NCBI GenBank assembly: GCA_027658995.1
Contig: JAQDQK010000006.1
Location: 124,001 to 188,000, forward strand
Origin: Propionibacteriaceae bacterium AM104-82
GTDB taxonomy: Bacteria; Actinomycetota; Actinomycetes; Propionibacteriales; Propionibacteriaceae
Length of the DNA: 64,000 nucleotides
Reading direction: 5' to 3'
A program made the translations under genes and the position numbers. The notes below the pieces were generated by a model. That model was not told the origin of the DNA and made no database searches. It saw only the letters and a program-made list of their open reading frames with translations. Shown one piece after another: positions 28,495 to 37,861 of the stretch (position 1 is the first letter of the stretch; each line of letters begins with the position of its first letter).

Positions 28495-30648
28495 GTGAAG
28501 ACCAACCCGATCGTGCGCGTCATCGTCCCGCTGGTCCTCGTCCTCGTCTGGCTCGTTGGAGCGGGCATCGGCGGTCCCTACTTCGGTCGGGTCGGCGAGG
28601 TCGCGCAGAACGATCAGGCCACCTTCCTCCCCTCGAGCGCCGAGGCGACAAAGGTCGGCGAGCGCTACCTGGACTTCGTCGGCGACGAGGAGATCCCTGC
28701 GATCGCGATCTTCACCTCCACCGAGAAGCTGACGCCGGAGCAACTGGAGAAGTTGGGCGCGCTCGCGGAGGATGTGACGGCGACGGAGGGCGTCTCCAGC
28801 GCCTCGCCGCTGATCCCCTCCGAGGACGGGCTGGCCGCGCAGGCCTTCATCGGGGTCGACACCGACGCCGACCTGGAGGACACCGTCGGCAAGGTCCGTG
28901 AGGTGCTCAAGGCCGACACCCCTGAGGGGGTCGAGGCGCACGTCACCGGCCCCGCAGGCTTCACCAGCGATCTGGTGGAGGCCTTCGCTGGCATCGACGG
29001 CCTGCTGCTGATCGTGGCGCTCGCGCTGGTGCTGGTGATCCTGCTCGTGGTGTACCGCTCGGTGATCCTGCCGTTCGCGGTGCTGGCAACCAGCATGTTC
29101 GCGCTGTGCGTCGCGTTGCTCACCAACTGGTGGCTCGCCAAGGCCGAGATCCTGACGCTCACCGGGCAGACCCAGGGCATCTTGTTCATCCTCGTGATCG
29201 GCGCTGCCACCGACTACTCGCTGCTCTACACCGCCCGCTACGCGGAGGAGTTGAAGCGCCACGAATCGAAGGGCACCGCGACCTGGGCAGCGCTCAAGGG
29301 CGTGCTCGAGCCGATCACCGCCTCCGGCGGCACCGTGATCGCGGGCCTGCTGTGCCTGCTGCTCAGCGACCTCGGTTCCAACCGCTCGCTCGGCCCGGTC
29401 GCCGCCATCGGCATCGCGTTCGCGATGCTGTCCGCGCTGACGCTGCTGCCCAGCCTGCTGTACCTCCTCGGCCGCGTCGCCTACTGGCCGCGGCGCCCCC
29501 GCTTCGACCCGAACCGCACCGATGAGGAGCAGACCCACACCGGCATCTACGCCAAGGCAGGCGCCTTCGTGGCGAAGCGGCCGCGCACCGTCTGGGTGGT
29601 GTGCACGCTCCTGCTGGCCGCGGGTGCCGCGTTCGTGCCGACGCTGAAGGCCGACGGCGTCCCGCCCAGCGAGTATGTGCTCGGCTACTCGGACGCGCGC
29701 GACGGGCAGCAGAAACTGGGCGAGCACTTTCCCGGCGGCTCCGGCTCCCCCGCCTACGTGCTGACCGGCGAGGGCTCGCTGCAGCAGGTCGCCGACACGC
29801 TGCTCGCCAATGACGGGGTGGCCTCCGTCAGCGTGGTGGCCGCCGATTCGCCGTCCGGGTCAGCGGGCGTCACCGCCGACGGCATCCAGGCCTTCGGCCC
29901 GCCCGGCACCCCCGCTCCCGCACCCACGGTCAGCGAGGGCCAGGTGATGCTGCTCGCGACCCTCGCGGACGCGGCCGACAGCGACGCGGCGATCGACACG
30001 GTCGTCGAGTTGCGCGGCGATCTGGCGGGCACCGCTCAGGTCGGCGGCACCACCGCGACCGACCTCGACACCCGCACCACGTCGGAGCGCGACCGCACTC
30101 TCATCATCCCGATCGTGCTCGCCGTGATCCTCGTGATCCTGATCGCGCTGCTGCGCTCGGTGCTCGCCCCGGTGCTGCTGATCGCCACCACGGCGCTCAG
30201 CTTCGGCACCGCCATGGGCACCGCGGCCATCGTGTTCAACCACATCCTGGACTTCCCGGGCGCCGATCCGTCGGTGCCGTTGTACGGGTTCGTCTTCCTG
30301 GTGGCGCTCGGCATCGACTACAACATCTTCCTGATGACGAGGGTGCGGGAGGAATCGCTGCGGCACGGCACCCGCGAGGGCGTGCTGCGCGGCCTGGCCG
30401 TGACGGGCGGGGTGATCACTTCTGCCGGCATCGTGCTTGCCGCCACCTTCGCGGCACTCGCGGTGATCCCGATCCTGTTCCTGGTCCAGTTGGCCTTCAT
30501 CGTGGCCTTCGGGGTGCTGCTCGACACGTTCCTGGTGCGCACCCTGCTGGTCCCGGCGCTGGTCTACGACATCGGCCCGGCCGTGTGGTGGCCGTCGAAG
30601 CTCCGCAGGGTCACCGGCGAGAAGCCGCGCCACGCCGAGCCCGAGTGA
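28495..30648 (+). CDS. MMPL/RND family transporter
   Basis: The 717-aa protein has two repeats of one TM, a large extracellular loop and five TM helices. The conserved membrane motifs are GAATDYSLLYTARYAEEL in the first half and LGIDYNIFLMTRVREE in the second. MMPL proteins export lipids or siderophores, or act in drug efflux; the substrate here is unknown. GTG 28495 is chosen because TACGCT (28483-28488) lies 6 nt upstream (leaderless). A much longer frame begins inside glnA1 and is not used. Confidence 0.9.
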   Translation: MKTNPIVRVIVPLVLVLVWLVGAGIGGPYFGRVGEVAQNDQATFLPSSAEATKVGERYLDFVGDEEIPAIAIFTSTEKLTPEQLEKLGALAEDVTATEGVSSASPLIPSEDGLAAQAFIGVDTDADLEDTVGKVREVLKADTPEGVEAHVTGPAGFTSDLVEAFAGIDGLLLIVALALVLVILLVVYRSVILPFAVLATSMFALCVALLTNWWLAKAEILTLTGQTQGILFILVIGAATDYSLLYTARYAEELKRHESKGTATWAALKGVLEPITASGGTVIAGLLCLLLSDLGSNRSLGPVAAIGIAFAMLSALTLLPSLLYLLGRVAYWPRRPRFDPNRTDEEQTHTGIYAKAGAFVAKRPRTVWVVCTLLLAAGAAFVPTLKADGVPPSEYVLGYSDARDGQQKLGEHFPGGSGSPAYVLTGEGSLQQVADTLLANDGVASVSVVAADSPSGSAGVTADGIQAFGPPGTPAPAPTVSEGQVMLLATLADAADSDAAIDTVVELRGDLAGTAQVGGTTATDLDTRTTSERDRTLIIPIVLAVILVILIALLRSVLAPVLLIATTALSFGTAMGTAAIVFNHILDFPGADPSVPLYGFVFLVALGIDYNIFLMTRVREESLRHGTREGVLRGLAVTGGVITSAGIVLAATFAALAVIPILFLVQLAFIVAFGVLLDTFLVRTLLVPALVYDIGPAVWWPSKLRRVTGEKPRHAEPE

Positions 30649-30670
30649 GGCTGTGCGTAAGCTGAGGGCC

Positions 30671-31648
30671 ATGATCCGAGGCATTGTCGTCAGCGAAACC
30701 GGTGTCGAACTCAAGGAGGTCGACGAGGCGTTCCTGGGGGACGGGGACGTCGTGGTCGACGTCGTCTACTCCGACCTCAACTACAAGGACGCCCTCGCGG
30801 TGACGGGCAAGCCCGGGGTGGTGCGCACGCTTCCGCTGGTGGCGGGCATCGACCTGGTCGGCAGGGTCGTCGAGTCGGGCGACCCGCGCTGGCATCCGGG
30901 CGACTGGATCGTGCAGAACGGCGCGGGCCTCTCCGAGACGAAGAACGGCGGCTTCTCGACCCGGGCGCGCCTCGACGCGAAGCTGGCGGTCGCCATCCCC
31001 GACGGCCTCTCCCCCGAGTCGGTCGCCGCGCTCGGCACCGCCGGGTACACCGCGGCGCTCTCGGTGCTGCGGATCGTCAGCGAGGGCGTGCTGCCCAGCG
31101 ACGGCCCGGTGCTCGTCACGGGTGCGACCGGAGGGGTCGGCTCGATCGCCACCATGCTGCTTGCGACCGCTGGCTTCGACGTGCACGCCTCGACAGGACG
31201 GGTCGAGCGGTTCGGCGACTACCTGCAGAGCCTCGGTGCGACCCAGGTGGTGCCCCGCTCCGATCTCGAGGGGCGCGGCAAGCCACTGCAGAAGGCGCAG
31301 TACGCGGGCGTCGTCGACTCCGTCGGCGGCGAAGTGCTCGCCAACGCGATCGCCAGGACGCTGCCCAACGGCACCGTGACCGCCTGCGGGCTGGCCGGCT
31401 CGATCGCCCTCCCCGCGACGGTGATGCCGTTCATCCTGCGCGGCGTCACACTCGCGGGCATCGACTCCGTCTGGGCCCCGCTCGAGGACCGCGCCGACGC
31501 GTGGCGACTGCTCGCCAAGGGCGTCGACGTCGACCAACTCGACCTGATGACAAGCCGCATCACGCTCGACGAGGTCATCGCGGCCGGGCAGCAACTGCTC
31601 GACGGCGAGCGCCACGGCCGCACGCTCGTCACCATCGGCGACCGGTAA
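30671..31648 (+). CDS. acuI: AcuI/YhdH-type quinone oxidoreductase (acrylyl-CoA reductase family)
   Basis: The 325-aa MDR-superfamily protein has no structural-zinc cysteines. YSDLNYKDALAVTGKPGVVR and the NADPH motif TGATGGVGS are characteristic of the YhdH/AcuI subfamily, which reduces acryloyl-CoA with NADPH. TAAGCT lies 7 nt before ATG 30671 (leaderless). No other propionate or acrylate genes are adjacent. Confidence 0.87.
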   Translation: MIRGIVVSETGVELKEVDEAFLGDGDVVVDVVYSDLNYKDALAVTGKPGVVRTLPLVAGIDLVGRVVESGDPRWHPGDWIVQNGAGLSETKNGGFSTRARLDAKLAVAIPDGLSPESVAALGTAGYTAALSVLRIVSEGVLPSDGPVLVTGATGGVGSIATMLLATAGFDVHASTGRVERFGDYLQSLGATQVVPRSDLEGRGKPLQKAQYAGVVDSVGGEVLANAIARTLPNGTVTACGLAGSIALPATVMPFILRGVTLAGIDSVWAPLEDRADAWRLLAKGVDVDQLDLMTSRITLDEVIAAGQQLLDGERHGRTLVTIGDR

Positions 31649-31667
31649 GACCGGAAGTTTTCCATAA

Positions 31668-31682
31668 CTGGATTAATTCCAG
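31668..31682. promoter_or_regulatory. Candidate Fur-type operator before fur-katA
   Basis: CTGGA-TTAAT-TCCAG forms an AT-centred inverted repeat (31668-31682), flanked on both sides by ATAACT (31664-31669 and 31683-31688). It overlaps the -35 region of the promoter whose -10 is TAGCCT (31691-31696), as expected for redox or metal autoregulation. Confidence 0.55.
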
Positions 31683-31703
31683 ATAACTGCTAGCCTGGTT
31701 CAC

Positions 31704-32135
31704 ATGGATCAGGACTGGCAAGGCGTTCTACGCGGCGCGAACCTTCGCGTCACCGCGGGCCGCCTCGCCGTCCTCGGCGAGCTGGCCGAGCACCCCCACT
31801 CCGGTGTCGGCGAGCTGGCGGCGGCGGTGCGGGCCCGCACGGGAAGCGCCTCGACGCAGGCGGTCTACGACATGCTCGCGGCCCTGCACGAGGCGCGCAT
31901 CATCCGCCGCGTCGAGCCTGCCGGGCGGCCGCCGCGCTACGAACTCCAGACCGGTGACAACCACCACCACCTGTTGTGCCGATCCTGCGGCGCGATGCAC
32001 GACGTCGCCTGCGCGGTCGGGCACTCCCCCTGTTTGTCCCCCAGCAACGACCTGGGCTTCGTCGTCGACGAGGCGGAGGTCATCTACTGGGGGCTGTGTG
32101 CACAGTGCAACGAACCTGACGAGAGGAATACATGA
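31704..32135 (+). CDS. Fur family regulator (FurA/CatR-like)
   Basis: The 143-aa protein has a winged helix, the [10 protein letters not shown] metal/DNA-linking motif and a second CxxC near the C-terminus (CAQC). It sits directly before catalase with an ATGA overlap, the classic FurA/CatR arrangement in which the regulator derepresses catalase under peroxide. TAGCCT lies 7 nt before ATG 31704 (leaderless). PerR-like peroxide sensing is inferred from context. Confidence 0.88.
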   Translation: MDQDWQGVLRGANLRVTAGRLAVLGELAEHPHSGVGELAAAVRARTGSASTQAVYDMLAALHEARIIRRVEPAGRPPRYELQTGDNHHHLLCRSCGAMHDVACAVGHSPCLSPSNDLGFVVDEAEVIYWGLCAQCNEPDERNT

Positions 32136-33613
32136 GCAACCGCGAAACCATGGGACAGCAGCTGCCGACCGGAGCGTCGACGCGCCTCAACGGGGCGCCC
32201 GTCGAATCTGACGCGCACTCGTTGACCGTCGGAAACGACGGCCCGATCGTGCTGCACGACGTCCACCTGGTCGAGCAGCTCGCCCACTTCAACCGTGAGC
32301 GGGTGCCGGAGCGCACGCCGCACGCCAAGGGCTCGGGAGCCTTCGGCGCGTTCACGGTGACCGGCGACGTCACCGCCTACACCTCAGCGGCGCCCTTCCA
32401 GCCTGGGGCCGAGACCCCGATGGTGGCCCGCTTCTCCACCGTCGCGGGCGAGCAGGGCTCCCCCGACACCTGGCGCGACGTGCGCGGCTTCTCCGTGCGC
32501 TTCTACTCCACCGCAGGCAACCTCGACATCGTCGGCAACAACACCCCGGTGTTCTTCCTGCGCGACCCCCTGAAGTTCCCCCACTTCATCCGCTCGCAGA
32601 AGCGCCTCCCGTCCTCCGGTCTGCGCGACAACACCATGCAGTGGGACTTCTGGACGGCCTCGCCCGAGTCGGCTCACCAGGTGACCTACCTGATGGGCGA
32701 TCGCGGTCTGCCCCGTTCCTGGCGACACATGCACGGCTTCTCGTCGCACACCTACATGTGGATCAACGAGGCGGGCGAGAAGTTCTGGGTCAAGTACCAC
32801 TTCCGCACCAACCAGGGCGAGGAGAACCTCACCAACGACGAGGCGCAGGCGCTTGCCGGCGCCGACGCGGACTACCACCGTCGCGATCTGCACGAGGCCA
32901 TCGAGCGTGGCGAGTTCCCGTCCTGGACGCTGAACGTGCAGGTGATGCCCTACGACGAGGCCAAGGACTACCGCTTCAACCCGTTCGACCTGACCAAGAC
33001 CTGGTCGCACAAGGACTACCCGCTGATCGAGGTCGGCACGATGACGCTGGACAAGAACCCCAGCAACTTCTACGCCCAGATCGAGCAGGCGGCCTTCTCC
33101 CCGTCGAACATGATCCCCGGCACCGGCATCTCGCCGGACAAGATGCTGATGGCCCGCGTGTTCGCCTACCCGGACGCGCAGCGCGCCCGGATCGGTGCGA
33201 ACTTCCACCAGCTTCCCGTCAACCAGCCCCGCACCGCCGAGTTCAACAACTACGCGGAGCAGGGCCACATGCAGCACCAGCACACGGGCGACGCCCCGGT
33301 GTACGCGCCCAACAGCTACGGCCGGATGTTCTCCGAGGCGCAGGTGACGGTCGCGGACGGCTGGGAGTCCGACGGCGCCCTGGTGCGTGCCGCCGCGACC
33401 CTGCACGCCGAGGACGACGACTTCGGCCAGGCGGGCACGCTCGTGCGTGAGGTCTTCGACGACGCACAGCGCGACCGCTTCGTCGAGACGGTCTCCGGCG
33501 CCCTGTCGGGCGTCGCCTCCGACGAGGTCCTCGAGCGCGCCTTCCAGTACTGGAAGAACGTCGACGCCACGATCGGCCAGCGGATCGAGGACGCGGTCCG
33601 AGCCGCCAACTGA
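32132..33613 (+). CDS. katA: Monofunctional haem catalase
   Basis: The 493-aa clade 3-type catalase breaks down H2O2. The catalytic His lies in [15 protein letters not shown], the distal Asn region follows in [14 protein letters not shown], and the haem-ligand Tyr is in [15 protein letters not shown]. It is co-transcribed and coupled with the upstream Fur regulator. A bidirectional hairpin follows. Confidence 0.95.
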   Translation: MSNRETMGQQLPTGASTRLNGAPVESDAHSLTVGNDGPIVLHDVHLVEQLAHFNRERVPERTPHAKGSGAFGAFTVTGDVTAYTSAAPFQPGAETPMVARFSTVAGEQGSPDTWRDVRGFSVRFYSTAGNLDIVGNNTPVFFLRDPLKFPHFIRSQKRLPSSGLRDNTMQWDFWTASPESAHQVTYLMGDRGLPRSWRHMHGFSSHTYMWINEAGEKFWVKYHFRTNQGEENLTNDEAQALAGADADYHRRDLHEAIERGEFPSWTLNVQVMPYDEAKDYRFNPFDLTKTWSHKDYPLIEVGTMTLDKNPSNFYAQIEQAAFSPSNMIPGTGISPDKMLMARVFAYPDAQRARIGANFHQLPVNQPRTAEFNNYAEQGHMQHQHTGDAPVYAPNSYGRMFSEAQVTVADGWESDGALVRAAATLHAEDDDFGQAGTLVREVFDDAQRDRFVETVSGALSGVASDEVLERAFQYWKNVDATIGQRIEDAVRAAN

Positions 33614-33622
33614 TCCACGCAG

Positions 33623-33654
33623 ACGGCCCACCCCTGTTCTGGGGTGGGCCGTTG
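33623..33654. terminator. Bidirectional hairpin between katA and ribY
   Basis: A perfect 12-bp stem (ACGGCCCACCCC and its complement) has a TGTTCT loop and lies between two convergent genes. It probably serves both. Confidence 0.7.
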
Positions 33655-33668
33655 CGCGTCTCCAGAGG

Positions 33669-34649
33669 TCAGAGCGCGATGTAGGGGTTCGCCGGGGCCT
33701 TCTCGATGACGCCCGCCGCGGTGAGGAACTCGCCCATCCGGCCGAAGGCGGCCGTGTCGACGCGGACATCGACCTTCCCGTCGCGCAGCCACATCTTGGT
33801 CGTCGCCTCCAGCACCTTGCCCGCGGAGGCGCGCTGGGTCGGGTCTGCCAGCGCAGGCACCTGCTTCGCGGTGGCGTCGAGGGCGGCGTCCGGGTCGTCG
33901 ATGACGGCCTGCTGCGCGTCGGCCATCGCTGCCGAGATGGCCTTGAGGGTATCCTTCGGGACGGCCTCGCCGCGGGCGATCAGGCTCGGGCCGACCAGGT
34001 CCGGCCGCTGCGGGTCCGTGACGGGGATGGCGAGCGGGGTCTTGCCCCGCGCCTCGAGTTGGACGAGTTCGTTGTTGCGGAACCCGACGATCAGGTCGAC
34101 CTTGCCGGTCTCGAGCGCGCTGAGCGCGGTGTAGCCGATGTCGACGAGTGTGACGTCGCCCTCGCCGAGGCCAGCCTGGTGGATGGCGCACAGGGCCGCG
34201 TAGTAGCTGGACCCGAAGTGGCCGGGGATGCCGAGCCGCTTGCCCGCGAGCATCTCGAGAGCGTTGGGGGGCAGCGTGACGGTGCCGTCGAGGCCGAGCA
34301 CGTTGATCGGGTAGGTCTGGTAACTGGTCGCGAAGGTGCGAAGGTCGTTGCCTCCGGCGGCGGCGACCATCGCCTCGTCCGCTGAGGCGAACACCACGTC
34401 CTCGTCTCCGCGCAGCAGCGCCCCGAAGACGTCCTCCTGCTCCCCGTGGTGGCGAAGCTTCACGTCGACGCCGTGGTCGGCGAAGATCCCCCGCTCGACG
34501 CCGAGGTAGAAGGCGCTGAACTGGACGTTGGGGATGTAGGTGAGCCCGACGGTGACCTGGCCGCTGGCCGCAGGCTTGGAGCAGCCGGCCAGTCCCGCGG
34601 CGACGCCCGCGAGCAGCGATCCGGCGAGCAGTGAGCGCCGAGCGATCAT
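33669..34649 (-). CDS. ribY: ABC transporter substrate-binding lipoprotein, NMT1/THI5-like (RibY-type riboflavin binder)
   Basis: The 326-aa protein has a signal peptide with lipobox LAGC and an NMT1/THI5-like periplasmic-binding fold (VGLTYIPNVQFSAFYLGVERGIF). Such proteins usually bind pyrimidine or thiamine precursors. Here the operon is headed by an FMN riboswitch rather than a TPP riboswitch, so riboflavin is the inferred ligand, as for the RibXY transporters of other bacteria. ATG 34649 overlaps the permease stop. Confidence 0.78.
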   Translation of the reverse strand: MIARRSLLAGSLLAGVAAGLAGCSKPAASGQVTVGLTYIPNVQFSAFYLGVERGIFADHGVDVKLRHHGEQEDVFGALLRGDEDVVFASADEAMVAAAGGNDLRTFATSYQTYPINVLGLDGTVTLPPNALEMLAGKRLGIPGHFGSSYYAALCAIHQAGLGEGDVTLVDIGYTALSALETGKVDLIVGFRNNELVQLEARGKTPLAIPVTDPQRPDLVGPSLIARGEAVPKDTLKAISAAMADAQQAVIDDPDAALDATAKQVPALADPTQRASAGKVLEATTKMWLRDGKVDVRVDTAAFGRMGEFLTAAGVIEKAPANPYIAL

Positions 34650-35467
34650 GATGCTTCTCCTTGGAGACGGTTGACCGCTGCCCGTTCGAGCAGCGAGATG
34701 AGGCCGTAGAGGGCCATCGCGGACAGCGAGATCCAGGCGACCACCGAGAAGACGCCTGCGGTGTCCGCGGCGTCGCGCGACAGGGTGAGGAGGGTGCCGA
34801 GGCCGGAGCCGCCCATCACCAGTTCGCCGACCACGGCTCCGGTCATGGCGAGCACGACGCCGCCGCGCACGCCCGCGAGGATCGCGGGGGCGGCCATCGG
34901 GAACTCGATGTGCCACAGCCGCCGCCAGGCGCCCGCGCCGTCGAGCATCGCGTTCTCGACCACGCGCATGTCGAGCGAGCGGAGCCCGACGACCGTGGTG
35001 GTGACCATCGGGAAGAACGCGACGATGGCGCACAGCACCGCGATGGGGACGGTGCCGTAGCCGATCCACAGCACCAGCAGCGGCGCGATCGCCACGAGCG
35101 GGATGGTCTGGGAGATCGCCACGAAGGGCTCCGCGACCGCGGCGAGCACGCGCGAGTGGGAGATCAGGACGCCGAGCGGGATCGCCACGGCGACCGCGAG
35201 CAGCGCCCCGATCAGCGCGGCGATCAGGGTCGGCGTCAGGTAGCGCGTCACGAGGCCGAGCCGCATCTGGTCGGCCATCTTGGCCAGCACCTGGCCGGGC
35301 CCTGGCAGCAGGTACGGGTCGATCAGGCCGGCGGCGGTGACAGCCCACCACAGGGCCAACACGGCGACGAGGGCTCCGAGGCCGATGCCCCAGCGGCCGG
35401 GGAGGGGCCGGGTGCGCGCAGGGTACGCCGACCACAGCCCGAGCCGGGCAGTCAGGTGGCGTGTCAT
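34646..35467 (-). CDS. ribX: ABC transporter permease (RibX-type riboflavin permease)
   Basis: The 273-aa protein has about six TM segments and the BPD-transport EAA loop (VENAMLDGAGAWRRLWHIEFPMAAPAIL). It resembles ThiX/SsuC permeases. The start at ATG 35467 lies downstream of the FMN riboswitch; the longer frame would translate through the expression platform. No ATPase gene is nearby, so it must borrow one. Confidence 0.78.
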   Translation of the reverse strand: MTRHLTARLGLWSAYPARTRPLPGRWGIGLGALVAVLALWWAVTAAGLIDPYLLPGPGQVLAKMADQMRLGLVTRYLTPTLIAALIGALLAVAVAIPLGVLISHSRVLAAVAEPFVAISQTIPLVAIAPLLVLWIGYGTVPIAVLCAIVAFFPMVTTTVVGLRSLDMRVVENAMLDGAGAWRRLWHIEFPMAAPAILAGVRGGVVLAMTGAVVGELVMGGSGLGTLLTLSRDAADTAGVFSVVAWISLSAMALYGLISLLERAAVNRLQGEAS

Positions 35468-35577
35468 CCGCGATCCCCGTCCGTCAGTGGTTCCGGGGTC
35501 ACGGGTCACCGCGTCCGCTGCATGCGCCGCCGCACGCGGACACGCCGCGTCGTCGGCACACCACGAACGTGGTGGCC

Positions 35578-35702
35578 GTGTTCCTCCCATCCAGACTCTC
35601 ACTGTCGGCCTCGGAATTTCACCGAGTCAACCCTTCGGCCCTGAGGCCTCGGGGGTCGCGGACTATCACCGCCGGTTCGGAATTACACCGACCCCGGAAC
35701 AC
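35578..35702 (-). ncRNA. FMN riboswitch (RFN element)
   Basis: On the minus strand the conserved segments occur in order: GGTGTAATTCC, ACCGGCGGTGATAGTCCGCG, GGTGAAATTCCGAGGCCGAC, then AGTCTGGATGGGAG. The closing P1 helix pairs GTGTTCC (35702-35696) with GGAACAC (35584-35578). A TAGGGT -10 box lies just upstream (35722-35717). About 110 nt lie between it and the ribX start, containing a CACCACG/CGTGGTG hairpin and a GC-rich long stem that could form the expression platform. Confidence 0.95.
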
Positions 35703-35860
35703 GAAATTGTGTTTTCACCCTAGCACGGCGCCGCGGGTGGCCCCCTGGCCGTTCGTGGGGTCCTGCACCAGCATCGGGCACCACCAGGGGCCAGGCGGCC
35801 CCACAGTCGCCGAGACCCCGGTCTGACTTGGGCCTTAACCCCCAGCCAGTTCGGAGCGAA

Positions 35861-35887
35861 TGTCGGGTATGTCCGACATTTTGTCGG
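35861..35887. promoter_or_regulatory. Three alternating TGTCGG half-sites before the XRE gene (candidate operator)
   Basis: TGTCGG (35861), CCGACA (35873) and TGTCGG (35882) alternate, giving two overlapping palindromes. They lie 14-40 bp before the XRE regulator ATG, an arrangement expected for autoregulation. The rest of the 35703-35860 gap shows only the minus-strand riboswitch promoter. Confidence 0.55.
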
Positions 35888-35900
35888 CCATGGTTGACCC

Positions 35901-36122
35901 ATGACGACACGTTCTGGTTCCAGGGTCAACCACCGGATGCGGGCCGCGCGGGCCGCCCTCGGGCTGACCCAGGCCGACCTGGCCCAGCGCGTCAACGTCA
36001 CCCGGCAGACGATCTCGATGATCGAGGCCGGGTCGCACAACCCGACCCTCAACCTGTGCCGCGACATCTGTCGCGCACTCGGGACGGATCTCAACTCCCT
36101 CTTCTGGGAAGAAAGCGAGTAA
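35901..36122 (+). CDS. Small XRE-family HTH regulator
   Basis: The 73-aa protein is almost entirely a Cro/C1-type HTH (RAARAALGLTQADLAQRVNV, then TRQTISMIEAGSHNPTL). A membrane protein gene follows 4 nt later, the common pairing of a short XRE regulator with a small membrane protein. It is probably autoregulated through the TGTCGG repeats. Confidence 0.87.
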   Translation: MTTRSGSRVNHRMRAARAALGLTQADLAQRVNVTRQTISMIEAGSHNPTLNLCRDICRALGTDLNSLFWEESE

Positions 36123-36126
36123 CACC

Positions 36127-36633
36127 ATGGACGAGCGACAGAAACTCACTGCAGGAAACGCCGCGATGGTCGCCCTCTTCGTCGCCGGGCTGGCAGCCCT
36201 CGGCTTCACGGCGTGGGACTACCTGGCTCACAAGTCGGTCACGCAACCGGCCGCCCTCGTCGTCGCGCTGGTCGCGTGGGGCCTGTTCTACCTCTTCTAC
36301 CAGGTCTTCGGCGGCGAGACCCCGAAGGATCTCCTCGGACGCGAACGCCCCACCGGCAGCAACCCGGCCGATCGCGCCGCGCGCATGCGCTCCTACGCCG
36401 TCGATGCACTCCTCCTCGCCGGGGCCATGACGGCCCTGACCTTGGGCGCCTTCGCATTCGGTGACTCCACCCTGCTCGACGGCCTCCCCCTGCCGATCAG
36501 CGGCCCCGCCCTGGTGGCCGCGGCATCGGTCGTCTCGTTCCTGGCAAGCGCCGCGATCTTCTTCGTGCTTGACCTCGCCATCGGCGAGGCGTCAGCCAAG
36601 GCCCACGAGCGGCGTTTCGCGGGCGAGGAGTAA
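36127..36633 (+). CDS. Four-TM membrane protein paired with XRE regulator
   Basis: The 168-aa protein has about four TM segments (near residues 12-30, 40-60, 93-112 and 125-150). No family was recognised. It lies 4 nt after the XRE gene. Such pairs resemble DUF2178/DUF3169-type membrane partners, but I cannot assign one. Function unknown. Confidence 0.7.
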   Translation: MDERQKLTAGNAAMVALFVAGLAALGFTAWDYLAHKSVTQPAALVVALVAWGLFYLFYQVFGGETPKDLLGRERPTGSNPADRAARMRSYAVDALLLAGAMTALTLGAFAFGDSTLLDGLPLPISGPALVAAASVVSFLASAAIFFVLDLAIGEASAKAHERRFAGEE

Positions 36634-36664
36634 ACACCCTGATCAGGGGCGGTAGGGTCGGCTC

Positions 36665-37861
36665 GTGCTGAGCCGACTCGACCACCGTCACACCCTGATC
36701 GCCTGTTACGTCGGCTACGTCACCCAGGCCATCGTCAACAACCTTGGCCCGCTGATGTTCATCATCTGGCACACCACCTTCGGCATCTCGTTCTCCGCGC
36801 TCGGCCTCGTGGTGGCCATCAACTTCGGCCTGCAACTGCTGGTCGACCTCGTCTCCCCCAAGGCCATCGACGCCGTCGGCTACCGGATCTCGATGGTCGT
36901 GGCGCACGTGATGGCCGCCTTGGGCCTTGTCGCGATGGGCATCCTTCCGTTCGCGCTGTCCAACCCGATGGTCGGGCTGATCGCCGCCATGTGCATCTGC
37001 GCGGTGGGCGGCGGCCTCCTCGAGGTGCTCGTCAGCCCCGTGGTCGAGGCGTGCCCGACGGAGAACAAGGCCTTCCACATGAGCCTGCTGCACTCGTTCT
37101 ACTGCTGGGGGCACGTCGCGGTGGTCGGGCTCAGCACCGTCGGCTTCCTGCTGCTCGGCGAGCAGCGCTGGCCTTGGCTGTGCTTCGCGTGGGCCGTCGT
37201 GCCAGCGCTCAACGCCGTGCTGCTGTGGTTCGTCCCCTACTACTCGCTGGTCGAGGACGGCGCCCCGATGCGCTACCTGGACCTGATGCGCAGGGGAACG
37301 TTCTGGCTGCTCGTCGGCCTGATGCTGACGGCGGGCGCCTCAGAGCAGGCGATGAGCCAGTGGGCCTCGGCCTACGCCCAGGACGGGCTCGGGCTGAGCA
37401 AGACCGCGGGAGACCTGCTCGGGCCGCTCAGCTTCGCCGCGGCCATGGGCATCGCCCGGGTGGCGTTCGGCTCGCGGGCCACCGTCGCGAACGTGCGATC
37501 CATCATGACGGGCACGCTGATCGCCTGCGTCGTGGCCTATGCGTTGGCCGCGTTCAGCCCGCTCGCCTGGATGGGACTGGTGGGCATCGCGCTCGGCGGC
37601 TTCTCCGTCGGGATGCTGTGGCCGGGCACGTTCACGCTCGGCTCCGCGTCCTTCCCGCGCGGCGGGACGGCGCTGTTCGCGCTGCTTGCGCTGGGCGGTG
37701 ACGCGGGCTGCGCGATCGGCCCCGCAGCCGTCGGCGCCGCCACCGACGCGTTCGGCTCGCTGCAGTCGGGCATGGCCGTCGGCATCGTCTTCCCGATCCT
37801 GATGCTGATCGGGCTGGTCGCCCTCGGGCGTCGGACGGCGACGGCGCGGGTCGCCGCCTAG
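36665..37861 (+). CDS. MFS transporter
   Basis: The 398-aa protein has about 12 TM helices. It starts GTG (leaderless: TAGGGT at 36653-36658, 6 nt upstream). The overall form resembles FucP/GlpT-like sugar MFS proteins, but the substrate cannot be named. The stop overlaps the convergent glnE stop by 4 bp. Confidence 0.83.
   Translation: MLSRLDHRHTLIACYVGYVTQAIVNNLGPLMFIIWHTTFGISFSALGLVVAINFGLQLLVDLVSPKAIDAVGYRISMVVAHVMAALGLVAMGILPFALSNPMVGLIAAMCICAVGGGLLEVLVSPVVEACPTENKAFHMSLLHSFYCWGHVAVVGLSTVGFLLLGEQRWPWLCFAWAVVPALNAVLLWFVPYYSLVEDGAPMRYLDLMRRGTFWLLVGLMLTAGASEQAMSQWASAYAQDGLGLSKTAGDLLGPLSFAAAMGIARVAFGSRATVANVRSIMTGTLIACVVAYALAAFSPLAWMGLVGIALGGFSVGMLWPGTFTLGSASFPRGGTALFALLALGGDAGCAIGPAAVGAATDAFGSLQSGMAVGIVFPILMLIGLVALGRRTATARVAA

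Noticed and set aside
35467..35602. Longer ribX reading from 35602
   Set aside because: It would translate through the riboswitch expression platform; the N-terminal residues have no transporter features.
35578..35702. TPP riboswitch, suggested by the NMT1/THI5-like binding protein
   Set aside because: The conserved blocks match the RFN (FMN) element instead; no TPP (THI) core is present.
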